Shown: positions 48,280 through 57,372, numbered from the stretch's first letter. The stretch: DNA of 64,000 nucleotides from Pseudogemmobacter bohemicus (GCF_003290025.1 NZ_QNHG01000003.1:336460-400459), one strand, 5' to 3'. Numbers and translations: made by a program. The notes: generated from the letters alone by a model not told the origin.

Positions 48280-48615
48280 ATGTCCATCGAAGCTCAGACT
48301 GAGGGCGATGCCCTCATCATCCGTGTCGGGCATGACAGGATTGATGCGGCGGGGGCCATCGGCTTCAAGGAACGGATCCGCGATCTGATCCCTGGGACGG
48401 AACGCCGGGTCATCATGGATCTGTCGCGAGTGAATTTCCTTGATTCCTCGGGGCTTGGCGCGATCGTCGCGGTGATGAAACTGCTGGCGCCGGCGCGAAA
48501 GCTGGAACTTGCCGGCCTGACTCCCACCGTCGAAAAGGTCTTTCGCCTGACCCGGATGGATTCGGTTTTCACCATTCATCCCGATGTGGCCAGGGGCCTC
48601 GGAAATGTTGGCTGA
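48280..48615 (+). CDS. STAS-domain anti-anti-sigma factor
   Basis: 111-residue single STAS domain of the SpoIIAA/RsbV type. The regulatory serine lies in NFLDSSGLGAIVAVMK (S56/S57). Strand pattern and length are standard. It is followed, with an 11-base overlap, by a serine-kinase/anti-sigma-like ATPase gene, so the pair forms a partner-switching module. No sigma factor or PP2C phosphatase gene is adjacent. Confidence 0.9.
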   Translation: MSIEAQTEGDALIIRVGHDRIDAAGAIGFKERIRDLIPGTERRVIMDLSRVNFLDSSGLGAIVAVMKLLAPARKLELAGLTPTVEKVFRLTRMDSVFTIHPDVARGLGNVG

Positions 48616-49069
48616 AATCGGGGTTGTATCGGTCATGGGCTGTTCAGCTGCCGGAGGTTCGGGCTTTGCCCTGGTGACGATGCCAGGCGATTCGGTCTCG
48701 GTACGGGCCGGGTTGGAAAGGGCGCTGAAATCCTCGCCGCTGCGCGGGCTTGGGCCGGATGACCGGGGCAGGGCAGAGGTGCTGCTGGCCGAGGTGCTGA
48801 ACAATATCGTCGAACATGCCTATGAGGGATGTGAGGGTGAGATCCGGCTGCTCCTGCGGATGGAGGCCGGGCGGCTGTGCCTCGTCATCGAGGATGAGGG
48901 GCTTGCGATGCCGGGTGGCCAGCTGCCCTCGGGCCAGCTGCCCGAGGCTGAATGCCTGCCCGAAGGCGGCTTCGGCTGGTTCTTGATTCGCGCCCTGGCC
49001 AGCGAAATCACCTATTTCCGGCGCGGCAGGACCAACCGGCTGGATATCGTGATGGCTTGCGAACAATAA
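48605..49069 (+). CDS. RsbW-like histidine-kinase-fold ATPase (anti-sigma/serine kinase)
   Basis: 154 residues with a HATPase_c fold: N-box EVLLAEVLNNIVEHAY, G1-type IEDEGLAMP and G2-like GGFGWFLIRALASEI. It belongs to the RsbW/SpoIIAB-type group and probably phosphorylates the preceding STAS protein or binds a sigma or response partner. The ATG at 48605 overlaps the STAS stop; an ATG at 48635 is an alternative. A GQLPSGQLPEA insertion sits between the G1 and G2 boxes, and the family's second glycine is slightly altered. Confidence 0.85.
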   Translation: MLAEIGVVSVMGCSAAGGSGFALVTMPGDSVSVRAGLERALKSSPLRGLGPDDRGRAEVLLAEVLNNIVEHAYEGCEGEIRLLLRMEAGRLCLVIEDEGLAMPGGQLPSGQLPEAECLPEGGFGWFLIRALASEITYFRRGRTNRLDIVMACEQ

Positions 49070-49509
49070 CCCTGCGTGTCGATGACTGTTTCCTGCGGGG
49101 TGAAAATGACGCGGTTTGGCCGCAATTTCCCCCTAAAACCGCCAGGGGCCGCTCCGATATATGGTCCCGTAGCTGCATAAGGCTTCACCCTGGTGCCGGG
49201 ATCAACAGCCCCCACCCAGTTCCGGCACCGGGGTTCAGACCTTTCATGCAGCTCACCCTATTCAATACCATCCTGCCAGTGTCGCTTGCTTCCCCCGCAA
49301 AACGGCACACGGCGCGGATTGGCTTTGCTGCGCCCGTCGCCTAAGTTTGGCCACGGGGCAACTTCTGTCCGGCCATAATCCCGGTCTGCTGTCTGCGGCC
49401 CTGGCAAGGGCGACTGGGCCATGCGTCCCGGGACAGGGTCTGTGGCAACTGGAATTCGGCTTTGGCCTTGCGGGTGATGACCCTGACAGGCCGCCGCGAG
49501 GGGGAATTC
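49070..49509. other. Non-coding stretch upstream of gamma-glutamyltransferase
   Basis: 440 bases. Short frames on both strands show no domain or coding bias. It presumably contains the promoter for the gamma-glutamyltransferase cluster. No RNA gene or repeat is recognised. Confidence 0.45.
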
Positions 49510-51093
49510 ATGCGTGATTTCGAGAAACCCGGCCGCTCGGCGGTGATGGCGCTGAACGGCATGGCTGCAACCTCGCATCCGCTGGCTTCTCAGACCGCCA
49601 TCGCCATGCTGCAGGCGGGCGGTAATGCGGTCGATGCAGCGATTGCCGCCGCGATGGTGCAGAATATCGCCGAGCCGCAGATGTGTGGCCTGGGCGGCGA
49701 TGCGTTCTTCCTGCTCAAACCCGCCGGCAGCGAAGAGGTGCTGGCGCTCAATGGTTCCGGGCGGGCGCCGGCGGGATATTCGGCAGAAGCCCTGCGCGCG
49801 GCAGGGCATCAAACTGTGCCCGTCCATGGGGTCGAGCCGGTCACCCTGCCGGGTGGTGTCGATGCGCTGTGCCGGTTGCATGCGGCGCATGGGCGTCTGT
49901 CACTTGCGGAAATCCTTGCTCCGGCAATCGGTTACGCCGAGGACGGCATTCCTGTCGCCCCCCGCGCCGCCTTTGACTGGGCCGAGGATATCAAAATCCT
50001 CCAGGGTGATGCGCTGAAATTCTACAGCCTGAACGGCCAGGCCCCGCGCCCGGGCCAGGTGTTCCGCGCCCCTGGCCAGGCCGAGGTCATGCGTCGCATC
50101 GCCCGCGAGGGCCGCGCCGGTTTCTATGAGGGCGAGGTGGCCGATGACATGATCGCCTCGTTGAAGGCGCTTGGCGGCTGTCACAGGGCGGATGATCTCT
50201 CCGCGACTGAGGCGACCTGGGGGGGGGCGGTCGCGGGCCGCTATGCCGGGATCGAGCTGCTGGAACATCCGCCCAATGGCCAGGGCGCAACGGCGATCCT
50301 GCTGTTGAAGATCCTGTCGCATTTCGATCTGGCGGCGATGGATCCGCTTGGTGCCGCCCGCGCCCATATCGAGACCGAGGCCGCAAAGCTCGCCTATGAT
50401 GCGCGGAACCGTTTCATCGCCGATCCGGCGCATATGGATCCGGCCCGGCTCGACACATTCCTGGGTGAGGATATCGCCGCCCGGCTGGCTGCAAAAATCG
50501 ACCCGAACCGGGCCATGGCCGACCCCGCCCGCCTCTCCGAGGCAGTGCATCGGGATACGATCTGTCTTTCAGTGGTGGACCGCGACCGGATGGCGGTCTC
50601 GCTGATCTATTCGATCTTCTGGGGCTTTGGCTCGGGCCTTGCCTCACAGAAATTCGGCCTTAATTTCCAAAATCGCGGCGCCGGGTTCAGCCTGCAACGG
50701 GGCCATCCGAACGAGGCCGGGCCGGGCAAGCGTCCGATGCACACGATCATCCCCGGCATGCTGCGCCGCGAGGGCCGTGTGACCATGCCTTTCGGTGTGA
50801 TGGGTGGCGCCTATCAGCCCACGGGACATGCGCGCCTCGTCTCGAACCTCACCGATTTCGGGATGGAGCTGCAACAGGCCATCGACGCGCCGCGTCTGTT
50901 CGCCGGGCCCGACGGGTTGGAGGTGGAGCGCGGCTATTCCGATGCCACCCGCGCGCAACTGGCGGAACTGGGCCATAAGATCGTCGCTCCTGAACAACCG
51001 CTGGGCGGCGCCCAGGCCATTGTGATCGGCGAAGATGGCGTGCTGACCGGCGGCTCGGATCCGCGTAAAGACGGCTGTGCGCTGGGCTATTGA
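49510..51093 (+). CDS. Gamma-glutamyltransferase family protein
   Basis: 527-residue Ntn-hydrolase of the gamma-glutamyltransferase/cephalosporin acylase family. It shows the early MAATSHPLASQTAIAMLQAGGNAVDAAIAA, MCGLGGDAFFLL and HPPNGQGATAIL segments. Self-cleavage would occur before the threonine in HRDTICLSVVD. The family usually reads DTTHFSVVD here, so substrate preference may differ from glutathione. No signal peptide is seen, suggesting a cytoplasmic member. The ATG at 49510 is preferred. It is followed 9 bases later by msrC. Confidence 0.88.
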   Translation: MRDFEKPGRSAVMALNGMAATSHPLASQTAIAMLQAGGNAVDAAIAAAMVQNIAEPQMCGLGGDAFFLLKPAGSEEVLALNGSGRAPAGYSAEALRAAGHQTVPVHGVEPVTLPGGVDALCRLHAAHGRLSLAEILAPAIGYAEDGIPVAPRAAFDWAEDIKILQGDALKFYSLNGQAPRPGQVFRAPGQAEVMRRIAREGRAGFYEGEVADDMIASLKALGGCHRADDLSATEATWGGAVAGRYAGIELLEHPPNGQGATAILLLKILSHFDLAAMDPLGAARAHIETEAAKLAYDARNRFIADPAHMDPARLDTFLGEDIAARLAAKIDPNRAMADPARLSEAVHRDTICLSVVDRDRMAVSLIYSIFWGFGSGLASQKFGLNFQNRGAGFSLQRGHPNEAGPGKRPMHTIIPGMLRREGRVTMPFGVMGGAYQPTGHARLVSNLTDFGMELQQAIDAPRLFAGPDGLEVERGYSDATRAQLAELGHKIVAPEQPLGGAQAIVIGEDGVLTGGSDPRKDGCALGY

Positions 51094-51102
51094 GGAAAGA
51101 AC

Positions 51103-51555
51103 ATGGATTACGAGACCGCGACGAAAGAGATCCTCGCGCTGACCCATGGCGAGACCGATGCGGTGGCCTTGATGGCAACGCTGGCCTGCGAGATCCATGC
51201 CCGCCACCCGCTTTCCGACTGGACCGGCTTTTACCGCGTCACCGCGCCCGAGGTCCTCAAGATCGGCCCCTATCAGGGCGGCCATGGCTGTCTGGTGATC
51301 CCGTTCTCGCACGGTGTCTGTGGCGCTGCGGCGCGGACGGGCGCGGTGCAGAATGTGCCCGATGTCGAGGCCTTTGCCGACCATATCGCCTGTTCCTCCT
51401 CGACCCGGTCCGAGCTGGTGATCCCGGTGCGGAACGGTGCGGGAAAGTTGCTTGGCGTGCTGGATCTCGACAGCGATACGCCGGCGGCCTTTACACAGGC
51501 GGATGAGGACTGGCTGGTGCCGCTGCTGGCGCAAGTCTTTGAGGGGGCGGAATAA
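51103..51555 (+). CDS. msrC: Free methionine-(R)-sulfoxide reductase (GAF domain)
   Basis: 150-residue single GAF domain enzyme reducing free Met-R-sulfoxide. All three conserved cysteines are present: C63 (GHGCLVIPF), C73 (HGVCGAAA) and C97 (DHIACSSS), with the SRSE-like SSSTRSELVIPV and LGVLDLDSD segments. The gene begins after GGAAAGAAC, 9 bases past the transferase gene, and its stop overlaps the next start by one base. Confidence 0.9.
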   Translation: MDYETATKEILALTHGETDAVALMATLACEIHARHPLSDWTGFYRVTAPEVLKIGPYQGGHGCLVIPFSHGVCGAAARTGAVQNVPDVEAFADHIACSSSTRSELVIPVRNGAGKLLGVLDLDSDTPAAFTQADEDWLVPLLAQVFEGAE

Positions 51556-52346
51556 TGCGGGGATCCTGTCACTGCGGCGGCGTGGTTTATGAGGTTGATC
51601 CGCCGCTGCGCGATGTGGTGGCCTGCCATTGCAGCCAGTGCCGCAAGACCTCGGGCCATTACTGGGCGGCCAGCTCGGTGCTGGTTGAACGCTTCCGCCT
51701 GATCGAGGATCGCGGCCTTGAATGGTTCGACAGCTCGGATATGGCGCGGCGCGGCTTTTGCCGCGACTGCGGAGCCTCGCTGTTCTGGCAGCCAAAGCCC
51801 GGCGCCGATCCGTCCTGGACGCCGGACGGGCCGACGATGCATTTCTCGCCTGCCTCGCTGGATCAGCCGACCGGGCTGAAGATCATCGCCCATATCCATA
51901 AGGAAGATCGCGGCGATTATTATGAACCCGAGGGCCCGCCCTGTGCGGCGCAGCCCGCCTCCGGATTGCATGGCTCCTGCCTTTGCGGCGCGAACCAGTT
52001 CTCGCTTTCCGGCCCGATGGGCGAGGTCGGCGCCTGCCATTGCACCCAGTGCCGCAAACTCTCGGGCCATTACTCGGCCAGTTTCTGGGCCGACGAAGAC
52101 AGCGTGACCTGGAAGGCGCGCGAGATCCGCGAATATGCCACCCAGGGCGGCGGTCGGCGCGGCTTCTGCCCGGTCTGCGGCTCGTCGCTGTGGTTTCGCG
52201 CCAAAGACGGCGATTTCTCGATGGAGGCCGGCGCCTTTGACCGCCCCACCGGGGGGCGGCTGACGGGGCATATTTTCATGGCCGAAGCGGGCGATTACTA
52301 CCGGCTGGACGACAACCTGCCGCAAGCGCAGCATTGGGAGGATTAG
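51555..52346 (+). CDS. Tandem GFA-domain protein (CENP-V/GFA family)
   Basis: 263 residues made of two complete GFA (glutathione-dependent formaldehyde-activating) domains in one chain. Domain 1 (about 1-125) has GSCHCGGV, ACHCSQCRKTSGHY and GFCRDCGASLF. Domain 2 (about 138-263) has GSCLCGANQ, ACHCTQCRKLSGHYS and GFCPVCGSSLWF. Each carries the full zinc-cysteine set. Many family members are single-domain. It starts in the one-base overlap with msrC. The family is annotated for glutathione-formaldehyde chemistry, but this activity is doubtful for most members. Confidence 0.9.
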   Translation: MRGSCHCGGVVYEVDPPLRDVVACHCSQCRKTSGHYWAASSVLVERFRLIEDRGLEWFDSSDMARRGFCRDCGASLFWQPKPGADPSWTPDGPTMHFSPASLDQPTGLKIIAHIHKEDRGDYYEPEGPPCAAQPASGLHGSCLCGANQFSLSGPMGEVGACHCTQCRKLSGHYSASFWADEDSVTWKAREIREYATQGGGRRGFCPVCGSSLWFRAKDGDFSMEAGAFDRPTGGRLTGHIFMAEAGDYYRLDDNLPQAQHWED

Positions 52347-52349
52347 ACC

Positions 52350-53246
52350 ATGGCAAAGATCACCCTTCTCGATGGTGGCATGGGCCAGGAGCTGATCGCG
52401 CGCTCGGGCGATGAACCGACGCCCCTTTGGGCCACCCGCGTGATGATCGACCACCCGGGTCTCGTGAAGCAGATCCATGCCGATTACTTCGCCGCCGGCG
52501 CCTCGGTTGCGACCACCAACACCTATTCCGTGCTGCGCGACCGTCTGCGGGGCTTTGGGCTGGAGCCCTGGTTCCAGGCGCTGCATGCCCGTGCGCTGGC
52601 CGAGGCGCATGAGGCCCGTGCCGAGGCCGGTCGCGGCATGATTGCCGGCTCGATGGGACCTCTGGGCGCCAGCTACCGCCCCGATCTGACGCCGCCGGTG
52701 GCGGAATCGACCGCAGCCTATGCCGAAAAGGCCCGGCTGCTGGCACCTTATTGCGATGTGATCCTGCTGGAGACGATCTCGTCGCTGGGCCTTGCCGAGG
52801 GCGCGATGGCAGGGGCTGCCGCAGGCGGCATTCCGGTCTGGCTCTCGGTCTCGGTCGATGACCATGACGGGTCGCGCCTGCGCTCGGGCGAGGCGGTGGC
52901 GGATCTGGCGTCCCTGGTCGCGCAATACCGCCCGGCGGCGGTGCTGGCGAATTGCTCGGTCCCCGAGGCGATGGGCGCGGCGATGGCCGGGATCCGCAGC
53001 TTCGGCCTGCCCTTCGGCGCCTATGCCAATGGGTTCACCCATATTTCCGGCAATTTCCTGAAAGACGCGCCGACGGTGAAGGAACTCACCCATCGCCATG
53101 ATCTCAGCCCGGAGAAATATACCGCCTTCGCGCTGGACTGGATCGCGCAGGGGGCCACCATCGTCGGCGGCTGCTGCGAGGTCGGGCCGGCCCATATCCG
53201 TCACCTTTCGGACGCCCTGCGCGCCGGGGGGCATGAGATCCTGTGA
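52350..53246 (+). CDS. Homocysteine S-methyltransferase family protein
   Basis: 298-residue TIM-barrel zinc enzyme of the Pfam homocysteine S-methyltransferase family. It begins ITLLDGGMGQELIARSGDEP; the zinc cysteines are in LANCSVPEAM and IVGGCCEVGP, with YANGFTHISG before the latter. It could methylate homocysteine with betaine or S-methylmethionine, or act on other thiols. It starts 3 bases after the GFA gene, and rluA begins in the GTGA overlap at its end. Confidence 0.88.
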   Translation: MAKITLLDGGMGQELIARSGDEPTPLWATRVMIDHPGLVKQIHADYFAAGASVATTNTYSVLRDRLRGFGLEPWFQALHARALAEAHEARAEAGRGMIAGSMGPLGASYRPDLTPPVAESTAAYAEKARLLAPYCDVILLETISSLGLAEGAMAGAAAGGIPVWLSVSVDDHDGSRLRSGEAVADLASLVAQYRPAAVLANCSVPEAMGAAMAGIRSFGLPFGAYANGFTHISGNFLKDAPTVKELTHRHDLSPEKYTAFALDWIAQGATIVGGCCEVGPAHIRHLSDALRAGGHEIL

Positions 53247-53908
53247 CCGGCTCTGCGCTGCCCGATTTCGTCTATGACCCGCCGGATGTGCCGCTGTCGG
53301 TCCTGTATCAGGACCGGCAGATTCTGGTGCTGGACAAGCCTGCCGGACTGCTCTCGGTTCCCGGCAAGCTGGCAGGGCGGGAGGATTGCCTCGTCTCGCG
53401 CCTCCAGGCGGCCTATTGGGATGCGTTGCTGGTGCATCGGCTGGATTGCGACACGTCGGGCGTGATGATCTTTGCCCGCAATAAGCTGGCCCAGGGGTTT
53501 CTGGGCCAGGAATTCGAGAAGCGCCGCGCGAAGAAGTCCTATATCGCAAGGGTTTATGGTGAGGTCGAAGGGGAGGCTGGCCATATCGACCTGCCGCTTT
53601 CCGCCGACTGGCCGAACCGCCCGCGCCAGAGGGTAAACCACTCCGAAGGCCGCCCGGCCCAGACCGACTGGGAGGTGATCGGCCGCGCCCCTGGCGAAAC
53701 GCGGGTCAGGCTCTGGCCGCTGACCGGGCGCAGCCATCAGCTCAGGGTGCATATGCTGGAGCTGGGCCACCCGATCCTTGGCGATCCGATCTATGCGACC
53801 GGCCCCGCGCGCGAGGCGCCGCGGCTGATGCTGCATGCCGCAACACTGGCGCTGCATCATCCGGCCAGCGGCGAGTGGATGGAATTCGCGGCGCGCGTTC
53901 CGTTCTGA
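53243..53908 (+). CDS. rluA: RluA-family pseudouridine synthase
   Basis: 221-residue pseudouridine synthase. The catalytic aspartate is in HRLDCDTSGVMIFAR. VLDKPAGLLSVPGK and the C-terminal GRSHQLRVHMLELGHPILGDPIYA are diagnostic. The small size without an S4 domain fits E. coli RluA (23S U746 and tRNA U32). It starts at GTG in a 4-base overlap with the upstream methyltransferase gene. Confidence 0.9.
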   Translation: MTGSALPDFVYDPPDVPLSVLYQDRQILVLDKPAGLLSVPGKLAGREDCLVSRLQAAYWDALLVHRLDCDTSGVMIFARNKLAQGFLGQEFEKRRAKKSYIARVYGEVEGEAGHIDLPLSADWPNRPRQRVNHSEGRPAQTDWEVIGRAPGETRVRLWPLTGRSHQLRVHMLELGHPILGDPIYATGPAREAPRLMLHAATLALHHPASGEWMEFAARVPF

Positions 53909-54005
53909 CGCCCGGGCCGTCGGGCAGATTTCAGGCAACAGTTCTGTTAACTATATGTCAAAATCCGTGGTTAATGCTGCGGCAGTTATGCTTTCGGAGC
54001 CAGCG

Positions 54006-55634
54006 ATGAACGCCAGTCCAGCCCTGTTTCAGTTCCGCTATGCCCTGCTGACCTGGCCCGCTTTGCTTTTCCTGCCACTTCTGGGGCTGGCGGCGCTGAT
54101 CCCGTCCTGGCGGTGGGTGTTTCTGGTGCTGGCGGGGCTGGCGCTGATCCTCGTGCTGCTGGGGCTGCGCGACATCACGCAAAAGCGCCATGCGGTCTTG
54201 CGCAATTACCCGGTGGCGGCGCGGCTGCGCTTTCTGTTCGAGGGGATACGCCCCGAGATCCGGCAGTATTTCTTTGAGGATGACAAGGACGGCACGCCGT
54301 TCGCCCGCGACAAGCGCGCCATTGTCTATCAGCGCGCCAAGAAAGAGCTGGAGACGCGGCCCTTCGGCACGCAATATGATGTTTACAAAGAACAATATGA
54401 GTGGCTGCATCACTCCATTGCGCCAAAACCCGCTGTCGAACATGAGGCCCTGCGCGTTCTGATCGGACCGGATTGCGCCAAACCCTATTCGGCCAGCCTG
54501 CTGAACATCTCGGCGATGAGCTACGGCTCGCTGTCGTCGAACGCGATCCTGGCGCTGAACAAAGGCGCAAAGGCTGGCGGTTTTTACCATGATACCGGCG
54601 AGGGCGGTGTTTCGCCCCATCACCGCGAGAATGGCGGCGATCTGGTCTGGGAGCTGGGCTCGGGCTATTTCGGCGCACGGGGCGGTGATGGCGCATTCGA
54701 TCCGCTGCGCTTTGCCGAAGGCGCCTCGCATCCGCAAATCCGCATGGTGGAGCTGAAGCTGAGCCAGGGCGCCAAGCCCGGCCATGGCGGTATGTTGCCG
54801 GCGGCCAAGATCACGCCCGAGATCGCCGCGATCCGCCATATTCAGATGGGGCAGGACTGTATCTCGCCCCCCTCGCATTCGGCATTTTCGACGCCGGTGG
54901 GGCTTTTGGAATTCGTGGCCAGGATGCGGGAGCTGTCGGGCGGCAAACCGGCGGGATTCAAGCTTTGCATCGGGCATCACTGGGAATTCATGGCGATCTG
55001 CAAGGCGATGCTTGCGACCGGCATCACCCCGGATTTCATCGTGATCGACGGCAAAGAGGGCGGCACCGGCGCAGCGCCCATGGAGTTCATGGACCATATC
55101 GGCACGCCTTTGCGCGACGGGCTGAGTTTTGCGCATAATGCGCTGGTGGGGGTGGGGCTGCGGGATCGCGTGCGGTTGGGGGCAAGCGGCAAGATCGTTT
55201 CGGCCTTTGACATGGCGCGGGTGATGGCCCTGGGGGCCGACTGGTGCAATGCGGCGCGCGGTTTCATGTTCGCCGTGGGTTGCATTCAGGCGCAAAGCTG
55301 CCATACCGGCGCCTGTCCGACCGGGGTGGCGACCCAGGACCCTTCTCGGGCGCGGGCGATCGTGGTGCCGGACAAGGCGCTCCGGGTGACCTCATTCCAG
55401 CGCGGCACGCTGCATGCGCTGGCAGAGCTGGTGGGGGCGGCGGGGCTGTCGCACCCGTCCGAGTTGCGGCCGCATCATTTCCTGCGCCGGGCGGATGCGG
55501 ATCGGGTGCGGTCATTTGCCGAGCTTTATGACCAGCTGGCGCCGGGGCAATTGCTGGCCGATCCGGGCTCGGCCCCGGCATTTGCCGAGGCCTGGGCACT
55601 GTCACGCGCGGAGACATTTGCCCGGACCGGGTGA
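54006..55634 (+). CDS. FMN-binding glutamate synthase family protein
   Basis: 542 residues. Two membrane spans (about 13-33 and 38-57) precede a GltB-like FMN/TIM-barrel domain with SASLLNISAMSYGSLSSNAI, NKGAKAGGFYHDTGEGGVSPHH, GAKPGHGGMLPAAKIT and VIDGKEGGTGAAPMEFMDH. The [3Fe-4S] cysteines appear in CIQAQSCHTGACPTGVATQD. It resembles the stand-alone GltB-like/archaeal-type proteins that lack the glutaminase domain. The physiological electron acceptor and product are uncertain. The ATG at 54006 fits the first span. Confidence 0.88.
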   Translation: MNASPALFQFRYALLTWPALLFLPLLGLAALIPSWRWVFLVLAGLALILVLLGLRDITQKRHAVLRNYPVAARLRFLFEGIRPEIRQYFFEDDKDGTPFARDKRAIVYQRAKKELETRPFGTQYDVYKEQYEWLHHSIAPKPAVEHEALRVLIGPDCAKPYSASLLNISAMSYGSLSSNAILALNKGAKAGGFYHDTGEGGVSPHHRENGGDLVWELGSGYFGARGGDGAFDPLRFAEGASHPQIRMVELKLSQGAKPGHGGMLPAAKITPEIAAIRHIQMGQDCISPPSHSAFSTPVGLLEFVARMRELSGGKPAGFKLCIGHHWEFMAICKAMLATGITPDFIVIDGKEGGTGAAPMEFMDHIGTPLRDGLSFAHNALVGVGLRDRVRLGASGKIVSAFDMARVMALGADWCNAARGFMFAVGCIQAQSCHTGACPTGVATQDPSRARAIVVPDKALRVTSFQRGTLHALAELVGAAGLSHPSELRPHHFLRRADADRVRSFAELYDQLAPGQLLADPGSAPAFAEAWALSRAETFARTG

Positions 55635-55644
55635 GGGTTGCGGG

Positions 55645-55732
55645 CGGCGGGGGGGGGGCTGTCTGCCCCCCGGGAAGCGGCATTCGCCGCTTCCTCCCCC
55701 CGAGGATATTTATGGACAGATGAAATCAGCTG
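55645..55732. repeat. Intergenic hairpin element with G tract
   Basis: A run of ten G (55649-55658), a GGAAGCGG-CATTCG-CCGCTTCC hairpin (about 55673-55694), then CCCCCCGAGGATATTTATGGACAGATGAAA. The last part is a single arm of the element family at 11396 and 22058. It separates convergent genes, just at the stop of the FMN reductase. Confidence 0.6.
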
Positions 55733-56265
55733 GCGGCTTTGCGCAGTTTTGCCATCAGCTGGTCCAGTACTTTCTGATAGCGCGGGTCTTTCAGGTGGCC
55801 GTCCCCGTCAAACGCGTTCGCGCTGTCGGCGACGAGGACTTCCGGCCCTGTCAGAAGGCGCGGCTGGAAGGGGGTCAGCATCAGCCGCAGCGCGAATTGT
55901 GAGCGGTCGCCGCCGCCGCGCCCGCCGGCGGCGGAGATGATCGCAACAGGCTTTTCATCCCATGGATTGCCCTTGATCCGGCTGACCCAGTCCAGCGCGT
56001 TTTTCAGCAGACCCGGCGGTGCCTTGTTATATTCGGGGGTGGAGATCACCACGGCATCGGCCTCGGCGATCTGGTTGTACAGCGCGGTGACGCCGGGCGG
56101 GATGCCGGTGCTGTTTTCCACGTCACCGTCATAGAGCGGCAGGTTCAGATCGGCCTCCAGATGGGTGGCCGGGCCGAAGGCCGCGCGCGCCTCGCGCAGA
56201 AGCATCCGGTTGGTCGAGCCCTTTCGCAGGGCGCCGGCAATGCCGAGAAGGATGGGGTCGCTCAT
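55726..56265 (-). CDS. NADPH-dependent FMN reductase
   Basis: 179-residue flavodoxin-like reductase of the ChrR/YieF/SsuE-like group. FMN-binding IAGALRKGSTNRML lies near the N-terminus, then PLYDGDVENSTGIPPGV and the STPEYNKAPPGLLKNALDWVSR signature. IISAAGGRGGGDRSQF follows. It reduces FMN or quinones, often as a detoxification or flavin supply enzyme. It lies downstream of lrgAB on the same strand. Confidence 0.93.
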   Translation of the reverse strand: MSDPILLGIAGALRKGSTNRMLLREARAAFGPATHLEADLNLPLYDGDVENSTGIPPGVTALYNQIAEADAVVISTPEYNKAPPGLLKNALDWVSRIKGNPWDEKPVAIISAAGGRGGGDRSQFALRLMLTPFQPRLLTGPEVLVADSANAFDGDGHLKDPRYQKVLDQLMAKLRKAAS

Positions 56266-56287
56266 ATATGTCTCCGGGGGGAAGGGG

Positions 56288-56995
56288 TCAGAGGAAAAGG
56301 CGCAGCAACAAAGGGGCGAGCACGGCGGTCATCAGCGCGTTCAGCCCCATGCCAAGCCCGGCAAAGGCGCCGGCGGTCGGGTTGACGTTGAAGGCGCGGG
56401 CGGTGCCGAAACCATGGGCGGCGAGGCCGGTTGCAAAGCCGCGCGCGCGCCAGTCGCGGATGCGCAGCGCGTTCAGAAGCGGCGTCGCACAGGCCGCACC
56501 GCAAAGCCCGGTCAGAAACACCATCAGCGCGGCCAGAGTGGGCGAGCCGCCGCTTTGCTCGGCAATGCCAAGCGCGACCGCCGCCGTGGCGGATTTCGGC
56601 GCCAGCGCCGCCAGCAGATCGGGCCCGGTGCCGAAGGCATGGGCAATGGCCAGCGCGGTCAGGATCGCGGTCACGGAACCCGCGAAAAGGGCGACCAGGA
56701 TTGGCAGGGCTGCCCGGCGCACCCGGTCGAGATTGTCATAGAGCGGCAGCGCAAGGCAGACCGTGGCGGGGCCCAGCAGGAAATGCACGAATTGCGCGCC
56801 CTCGAAATAGGTCTCGAAAGAGGTGCCGGTGGCCAGCAGTACAAGGGCCAGCAGCGCCATCGCCATCATGGCCGGGTTGAGCACCGGCACCCTGCCGGTG
56901 CGGTTGAAGAGGACAAGGCCCATCGCATAGGCCGCCACGGTCATCGCCAGCCATAGGAGCGGGTCTCGGGCAAGATAGGACCAGATATCGGTCAT
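56288..56995 (-). CDS. lrgB: LrgB/CidB family membrane protein
   Basis: 235-residue membrane protein with about six spans and the LrgB motifs LLGPATVCLALPLYDN, LLAALAPKSATAAVALGIAEQSGG and AHGFGTARAFNVNPTAGAFAGLGMGLNA. With LrgA it forms a holin/antiholin-like pair; recent work links such pairs to pyruvate or small-acid transport. It starts in the ATGA overlap with lrgA. Confidence 0.92.
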   Translation of the reverse strand: MTDIWSYLARDPLLWLAMTVAAYAMGLVLFNRTGRVPVLNPAMMAMALLALVLLATGTSFETYFEGAQFVHFLLGPATVCLALPLYDNLDRVRRAALPILVALFAGSVTAILTALAIAHAFGTGPDLLAALAPKSATAAVALGIAEQSGGSPTLAALMVFLTGLCGAACATPLLNALRIRDWRARGFATGLAAHGFGTARAFNVNPTAGAFAGLGMGLNALMTAVLAPLLLRLFL

Positions 56996-57372
56996 GCGCC
57001 GCCCCCGGACTGGTCGCGGTCGCCGGTCAGCCTCGCGACCAGGGTAAAGGTCACTGCCGCCACCGCAATCGCCGCAATCGTTGAGACCACGATGGCCAGA
57101 AGCAGCGGCAGCGCATTGCTGCCAAGGCTGCCAAGCTGCATCAGCGCGCCAACCCCCGCCGGCACGAAGAGCAGCAGCAGATTGCCGAGGATCGTCGCCG
57201 CCAGCGGCCGGATGACGCCGCGCAGCCTTTCGCTGATGATCAGCCCCCCGAGCATCAGCGCCATGCCAAGGACCGGGCCCGGCACCGGCAGATGGCTCGC
57301 CTGTGAGATCACCTCACCGGCCAGCTGACACAGAAGAACCGCAAGTATTGCGACGATGGTGGGCGGGACCAT
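56992..57372 (-). CDS. lrgA: CidA/LrgA family membrane protein
   Basis: 126-residue membrane protein with four spans and the LrgA core LAGEVISQASHLPVPGPVLGMALM and LLLLFVPAGVGALMQLG. It is upstream of and overlaps lrgB by 4 bases. The frame runs on antisense to smc, but the ATG at 57372 gives the normal length. Confidence 0.92.
   Translation of the reverse strand: MVPPTIVAILAVLLCQLAGEVISQASHLPVPGPVLGMALMLGGLIISERLRGVIRPLAATILGNLLLLFVPAGVGALMQLGSLGSNALPLLLAIVVSTIAAIAVAAVTFTLVARLTGDRDQSGGGA

Noticed and set aside
51273-53549. 758-codon open frame antisense to msrC, GFA and the methyltransferase
   Set aside because: No recognisable domain, low-complexity composition; the plus-strand genes are complete and overlap as an operon.
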